This document shows, in pieces, positions 60,445 to 64,000 of a stretch of 64,000 bases of DNA. This DNA comes from CBDCVN01 sp965223045. GTDB taxonomy: Bacteria > Deinococcota > Deinococci > Deinococcales > Trueperaceae. The notes below the pieces were generated by a model. It saw nothing but the letters and a program-made list of their open reading frames with translations. It was not told where the DNA came from and did no database searches. Numbering within the stretch: position 1 is the first letter of the stretch; each line of letters starts with the position of its first letter. A program made the translations under genes and the position numbers. Where the stretch lies: the NCBI GenBank assembly GCA_965223045.1, contig CBDCVN010000013.1:3720001-3784000 (forward strand). The letters are read 5' to 3'.

Positions 60445-61782
60445 ATGACCAGTGTTCTAAAGCACTTGGTTTACGCACGCCTGTTCTCGGCACAAGTTAT
60501 TGCCTTGTTGGGAACAGGGCTTTTGACCATTGCACTTGGCCTGTTGGCTTTCGACCTGGCTAAAGATAAGGCAGGCGCGGTTCTTGGAACCGCATTTGCA
60601 ATAAAGATGATAGCATATGTTGGTCTTGCCCCAGTTGCCAACGCAGTTTCTGATAGATTCCCACGCAAGGCCGTGTTGATTGGCGCTGACCTTGTGCGGG
60701 CTTCAGTGGCTTTGTTTCTGCCGTTCATTGATTCTGTGTGGCAAATCTATGTTCTGATCTTTGTTCTTCAAGCAGCATCAGCAACATTCACACCTGCGTT
60801 TCAGGCTGTGATTCCTGACGTTCTGACCAATGAAGAAGACTATACTAAAGCCTTATCGCTCTCTCGCTTGGCTTACGATCTTGAAAACCTAATAAGTCCC
60901 GCATTGGCAGGTATTTTACTGACAATTGTAAGCTACCATTGGCTGTTTGGCGGTACGGTGCTTGGATTTGTCGGATCTGCTGCACTTGTGGCGCTGACAA
61001 TCATCCCAACACAAAATCGTGATAGAAAATCACGCTCATTTATGGAGCGACTGACAAGGGGAGCTCGAATTTACCTTGCAACACCACGGTTGCGCGGCCT
61101 ACTCGCCCTAAATTTAGCAGCAGCGGCAGCAGGTGCTTTTGTACTTGTCAACACCGTTGTAATTGTGCAGGCAGGCTATGGTGCAACAGAAACCCATGTT
61201 GCCTATGCGCTAGCAGCATTTGGTGGTGGCTCTATGTTCGCTGCCCTCACTTTGCCTCAGCTCCTTACAACCATCCCTGACCGTTTGCTTATGATTTTAG
61301 CAGCATTTCTTCTCGCTGGATTGACTGTTGGTTATGCGTTCTACGTTCTGACAAACGGCTTGGCCCCTTGGGAGGTTTTTCTGTTTGCTTGGGCGGTGAG
61401 TGGCACTCTTTATTCAGCAATTCTTACACCCTCTGGTCGTTTGATAAGGCGCTCAGCACATGCAGAAGATAGACCAGCAATCTTTGCGGCACAGTTTGCT
61501 CTCTCACATGCCTGTTGGCTCTTGACCTATCCGATTGCAGGGTGGGCAGGTGAAGTATTCGGTTTACCTTTTGCCATGGCAATTCTTGGAATTATTGCCT
61601 TTGTGGGGGCAGGCATGGCGGTTTTTCTCTGGCCAACTAATGATCTCAAGGAATTGGCGCATAAACACTTAGACCTGCCGACAGATCATCCGCATTTACG
61701 AGAATATCAGGCTGAGGGAAACCGTCATAGGCATGTGTTTGTAATTGACGATGAGCACAGAGCGTGGCCAACACATGGTTGA
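60445..61782 (+). CDS. MFS transporter, probably acquired
   Basis: A 445-residue 12-helix major-facilitator protein, of the enterobactin-exporter/macrolide-efflux type (MFS_3): ALLGTGLLTIALGLLAFDLA, DRFPRKAVLIGADLVRAS and ILTPSGRLIRRSAHAEDRPA. The C-terminus HPHLREYQAEGNRHRHVFVIDDEHRAWP is an extension I know mainly from alphaproteobacterial homologues. Composition is richer in G and C than the neighbours and no CTCGAG site is present. The substrate is unknown; drug or siderophore export is plausible. Confidence 0.85.
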   Translation: MTSVLKHLVYARLFSAQVIALLGTGLLTIALGLLAFDLAKDKAGAVLGTAFAIKMIAYVGLAPVANAVSDRFPRKAVLIGADLVRASVALFLPFIDSVWQIYVLIFVLQAASATFTPAFQAVIPDVLTNEEDYTKALSLSRLAYDLENLISPALAGILLTIVSYHWLFGGTVLGFVGSAALVALTIIPTQNRDRKSRSFMERLTRGARIYLATPRLRGLLALNLAAAAAGAFVLVNTVVIVQAGYGATETHVAYALAAFGGGSMFAALTLPQLLTTIPDRLLMILAAFLLAGLTVGYAFYVLTNGLAPWEVFLFAWAVSGTLYSAILTPSGRLIRRSAHAEDRPAIFAAQFALSHACWLLTYPIAGWAGEVFGLPFAMAILGIIAFVGAGMAVFLWPTNDLKELAHKHLDLPTDHPHLREYQAEGNRHRHVFVIDDEHRAWPTHG

Positions 61783-61832
61783 GAGTTCTTGGTTGCATAA
61801 TAAAATTGTTACTCAAGTTAGGATAATACAAG

Positions 61833-61955
61833 ATGCACAAGATTGCTCTTTTTGGTGCAGGACGCATTGGCAAAATTCATGCCTACAACATAGCTCAAAA
61901 TCCATATTGTCAGCTAGCTGCTATTGTGGAATCAAATCTATCAACTTCCCGATAA
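61833..61955 (+). pseudogene. N-terminal fragment of a Gfo/Idh/MocA oxidoreductase
   Basis: From ATG 61833 the sequence is MHKIALFGAGRIGKIHAYNI, a textbook Rossmann start of inositol-dehydrogenase-like enzymes (GAGRIGK). After about 35 residues it runs into foreign sequence and stops at 61953-61955. The rest of the enzyme is missing, so it is a broken remnant. Confidence 0.82.
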
Positions 61956-63168
61956 GGAGTTACTTGACTCCGATAGAGACCGCAGCCCCTACTTTACAAG
62001 CACAACCACACATATTGTTACAGCAGATGTAACCAATGATGGTCGTGAGGATATTTTGACCTACGCGCAGTGGCGAGAAAATGTACGTGTTTTTGGCTTA
62101 TCAATGGTTGAGGGCGCTAGTCTTGCTCGTTTTACAAATATAGAGACGAATCGCTATAATGCTCAAACCAATATTAAACCTATCCTTGTTCCTGTAAACA
62201 TAGATGTTGATGGACCTGTTCTTAGTTACTCAGAAGCTGAGTACCAATTGGTATTTACCGAACCTCTCATTATTGCAGCACTAGCAGCACCCCCTTGTAG
62301 CAAAACCATTGGTCAGAACTGGCAAATCTGCACCACATCATTTGGTAAAGGCTCGAGCACTGGAGTAGATGCCGAGTTAACGGTTTCTGTTAAAGCCAGT
62401 ACTTATGTTGGCGTAAAAACAGGTGCGAATATACCCTTTGTTGGTGAGATTGGAGCAAACTTCAAGCAGACTGTAACGACAACGGCTTCAGCCTCAGTGG
62501 GTGGTTCTTATACTCTCGAGAAAACTGTAATCTACACAACAGGAGCACTAGAAGACTCTGTTATTTTCACGACCATTCCTTATGATCAATATACCTATAC
62601 GATCCTATCACATCCAGATCCCGAACTAATGGGTAAGAAGTTTGTTGTTTCCATGCCACGTGAACCTATCACACTAATAGCACAACGAGAGTTTTACAAT
62701 GCAACCGTAACTGAGGAAAATATCAAGATTGACAACAGGGTTTTTGAGCATAGTGCTGGCGATGTTGCTAGTTATCCTAGTAAAAGCAAGAAGGACCAAA
62801 TCCTTCGTGATGCTGGTCTGCTAGCTCCTCTTTATCAGAATGGTCCTAAAAGTGTAGGTCAGGGATCAGGTGAGACTGAGCTAAGCCTTACAGTGTCTGA
62901 TGAGATTCGGGTTGGCGGTTCCTTAGGCATTGAGTACGAAACATCCGTTGATGTAACCTCGGGCCCTGCTTTAGGTGGCTTTAGTGTTGGCGTAGGTGTT
63001 GAAGCAAGCTTTGGCATTACTAGTGGGCGTAGCACAAGCTATGTAGGTAGAGTTGGTAGTGTTGATGGAGCAAACTTTGGTCAAAATCAGTATAGCTTTG
63101 GAATGTTTACTTACACACAGGAGGTTGGAGGCCAAGAGTTTGAAGTGATTAATTATTGGGTTGAGTGA
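61924..63168 (+). CDS. Truncated beta-rich VCBS/FG-GAP-like protein
   Basis: A 414-residue ORF with no signal peptide; the upstream part is replaced by the Gfo fragment. VTADVTNDGREDILTYAQWRENV (about residues 34-56) looks like an FG-GAP/VCBS calcium-binding repeat. Residues about 150-260 are alternating Ser/Thr-rich amphipathic strands (VTTTASASVGGSYTLEKTVIYTT), seen again near the end (SVGVGVEASFGITSGRS). The C-terminus ends GQEFEVINYWVE. It may be the end of a large secreted protein, perhaps pore- or barrel-like; I do not name a family. Confidence 0.6.
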   Translation: MWNQIYQLPDKELLDSDRDRSPYFTSTTTHIVTADVTNDGREDILTYAQWRENVRVFGLSMVEGASLARFTNIETNRYNAQTNIKPILVPVNIDVDGPVLSYSEAEYQLVFTEPLIIAALAAPPCSKTIGQNWQICTTSFGKGSSTGVDAELTVSVKASTYVGVKTGANIPFVGEIGANFKQTVTTTASASVGGSYTLEKTVIYTTGALEDSVIFTTIPYDQYTYTILSHPDPELMGKKFVVSMPREPITLIAQREFYNATVTEENIKIDNRVFEHSAGDVASYPSKSKKDQILRDAGLLAPLYQNGPKSVGQGSGETELSLTVSDEIRVGGSLGIEYETSVDVTSGPALGGFSVGVGVEASFGITSGRSTSYVGRVGSVDGANFGQNQYSFGMFTYTQEVGGQEFEVINYWVE

Positions 63169-63454
63169 GACACTACATCACATTTTTGCCATTGTAGTTA
63201 TGCTGGGCATAGGAAGCTTGAACAACCTTGACTTCCTACGTGCATTTCAAGCGATTGATCGCATTATTCAGAATAATCAACCACTCTTTATCTTTATTTG
63301 GATAGGCTCAGCTATTAGCTTAGTCATTGCCACCATACTTGGTATTGGGCAGGCTTTTTTCATGAAGGTATCAAAAGCCCAGAAATTCTGGTATGAGGTA
63401 AGGTTTCGAAGCGAAACGACGTGTTTGCCTAAGAACAGAAGTAGTACCTCGTAG
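63161..63454 (+). pseudogene. Membrane protein truncated by the ISAs1-type element
   Basis: Overlapping the previous stop by 8 bp, this frame (MSETLHHIFAIVVMLGIGSL, then ISLVIATILGIGQAFF) has two membrane helices and resembles the start of a DUF1772-type protein. After about residue 70 the reading becomes antisense to the transposase and is not coding. The insertion edge is near 63365-63375. Confidence 0.5.
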
Positions 63455-64000
63455 GTGAAACAGACTCAGTACAAGATTACGTAAAGCAGCAAAGCTTTGA
63501 GCTCCTTTCCTTAAACGACAAAAATCCTCTCTCCATATCGTATCCCTCTTGTGATGAGAACGATTCTCTATAGCCCAATGCCCTCGCCACCATAGGTAAA
63601 ACTTCCTTGCATCCCCATGAGCGCTGGTAATGGCATATTGTGTCTCCTGAGACTTGATTTCACCTGTTGTTTTACACACAACGGTACGAATGCATCGAAC
63701 GAAATACTGTGCTTCAGGTAACTGTCCTTGGGTTACCTCATCAACTGGTCTTGTTTCAATTTCTCGCAACCATATTTCTCCACTTCTATGCTCTTCATCC
63801 TCAATTTGGCTATCCTCTTCACAAAACTCAAGACTAAATGCCCACTCAGCAAATTTCTTTAAACTTGATCGATTATCCTTCAATGCTAAGAAATACCTTC
63901 CATTTGCCTCTAACACAGCATCGATAACTGCTCGTTCTGTAAACGCTGCGTCCCCTGTCAGTATCCATGGTCTACCAAACACCTCATTTAATATCCCTAT
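63371..64000 (-). CDS. ISAs1-family transposase, N-terminus beyond the window
   Basis: The visible 203+ residues are the C-terminal half of an ISAs1-type (H-repeat-associated) DDE transposase: WILTGDAAFTERAVI, YFLALKDNRSSLKKF and WWRGHWAIENRSHHKRDTIWREDFCRLRKG with the catalytic Glu. The frame remains open to the window edge (EVFGRPWI), so it is incomplete here. The left edge of the IS lies close to its stop, but its inverted repeat cannot be confirmed without the other end. Confidence 0.9.
   Translation of the reverse strand: MGILNEVFGRPWILTGDAAFTERAVIDAVLEANGRYFLALKDNRSSLKKFAEWAFSLEFCEEDSQIEDEEHRSGEIWLREIETRPVDEVTQGQLPEAQYFVRCIRTVVCKTTGEIKSQETQYAITSAHGDARKFYLWWRGHWAIENRSHHKRDTIWREDFCRLRKGAQSFAALRNLVLSLFHLRGTTSVLRQTRRFASKPYLIPEFLGF

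Noticed and set aside
60239..60448. 69-codon ORF before the MFS gene
   Set aside because: No binding site and irregular composition; overlaps the MFS start.
1..64000. CRISPR arrays, rRNA and tRNA genes
   Set aside because: Intergenic regions were read on both strands; no spaced direct repeats and no cloverleaf-like sequence with a T-loop were found, although a tRNA could be missed by eye.

Overview
The window comes from a low-GC (roughly 38 % by eye) bacterial chromosome. Housekeeping genes run on both strands: argH, serB, an undecaprenyl diphosphate synthase, glgA, a class A penicillin-binding protein, complex I subunits nuoEFGH, acetoacetyl-CoA synthetase and a thiolase. They are broken up by several insertion sequences. 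No rRNA, tRNA or CRISPR array was recognised. Several genes have a TANNNT box 6-7 nt before the start codon and no ribosome binding site, which suggests leaderless mRNAs as in Deinococcota. Together with the two-gene HSP90-like/TPR unit this makes a deep-branching, possibly Deinococcota-related host my tentative guess; the sequence alone does not settle it. The palindrome CTCGAG occurs about 45 times, several-fold above expectation, and is missing from the mobile and apparently foreign segments.

Layout. 0-2.4 kb: two genes that each look split by a frameshift. 2.4-12.5 kb: HSP90-like plus TPR gene, a DM13 protein, a YibE/F membrane protein, argH, a secreted stand-alone sensor domain behind a possible c-di-GMP-type leader, a two-component pair and a HIT protein. 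12.5-19.2 kb: a TPR protein, IS3 copy 1 with a cut MITE, serB, a RidA-like gene, a phosphatase, uppS and yigZ. 19.2-37.6 kb: glgA, a PBP, nuoEFGH interrupted by an antisense lipoprotein gene, two ABC permeases, a META-domain protein, and acetoacetyl-CoA synthetase with thiolase. 37.6-42.6 kb: gene remnants and a nested stack of mobile elements (an IS110 relic hit by IS3, itself hit by an IS4-type element, with an IS5 element alongside). 42.6-60.1 kb: a signalling island. 60.1-64 kb: a probably acquired MFS transporter, a chimeric junction of gene fragments and an ISAs1-type transposase running off the edge.

The most interesting part is the signalling island. It has a complete stressosome module in overlapping order (PAS-STAS RsbR, RsbS, RsbT, and an RsbX-type phosphatase fused to a second RsbT-like ATPase), followed 2 bp later by a hybrid histidine kinase. 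Two further hybrid kinases follow, one next to a lipoprotein with a sulfite-oxidase-type domain and one with a Cache sensor, and then a receiver-kinase. All three hybrids share the same C-terminal domain. A REC-GGDEF-EAL protein lies upstream and no sigma-factor branch is visible. This suggests, as inference, a stressosome feeding a phosphorelay and c-di-GMP output. The secreted sensor domain at 9.0-9.8 kb resembles the extracellular domain of the third kinase, and its leader has a core resembling a c-di-GMP riboswitch, which could link the two loci.
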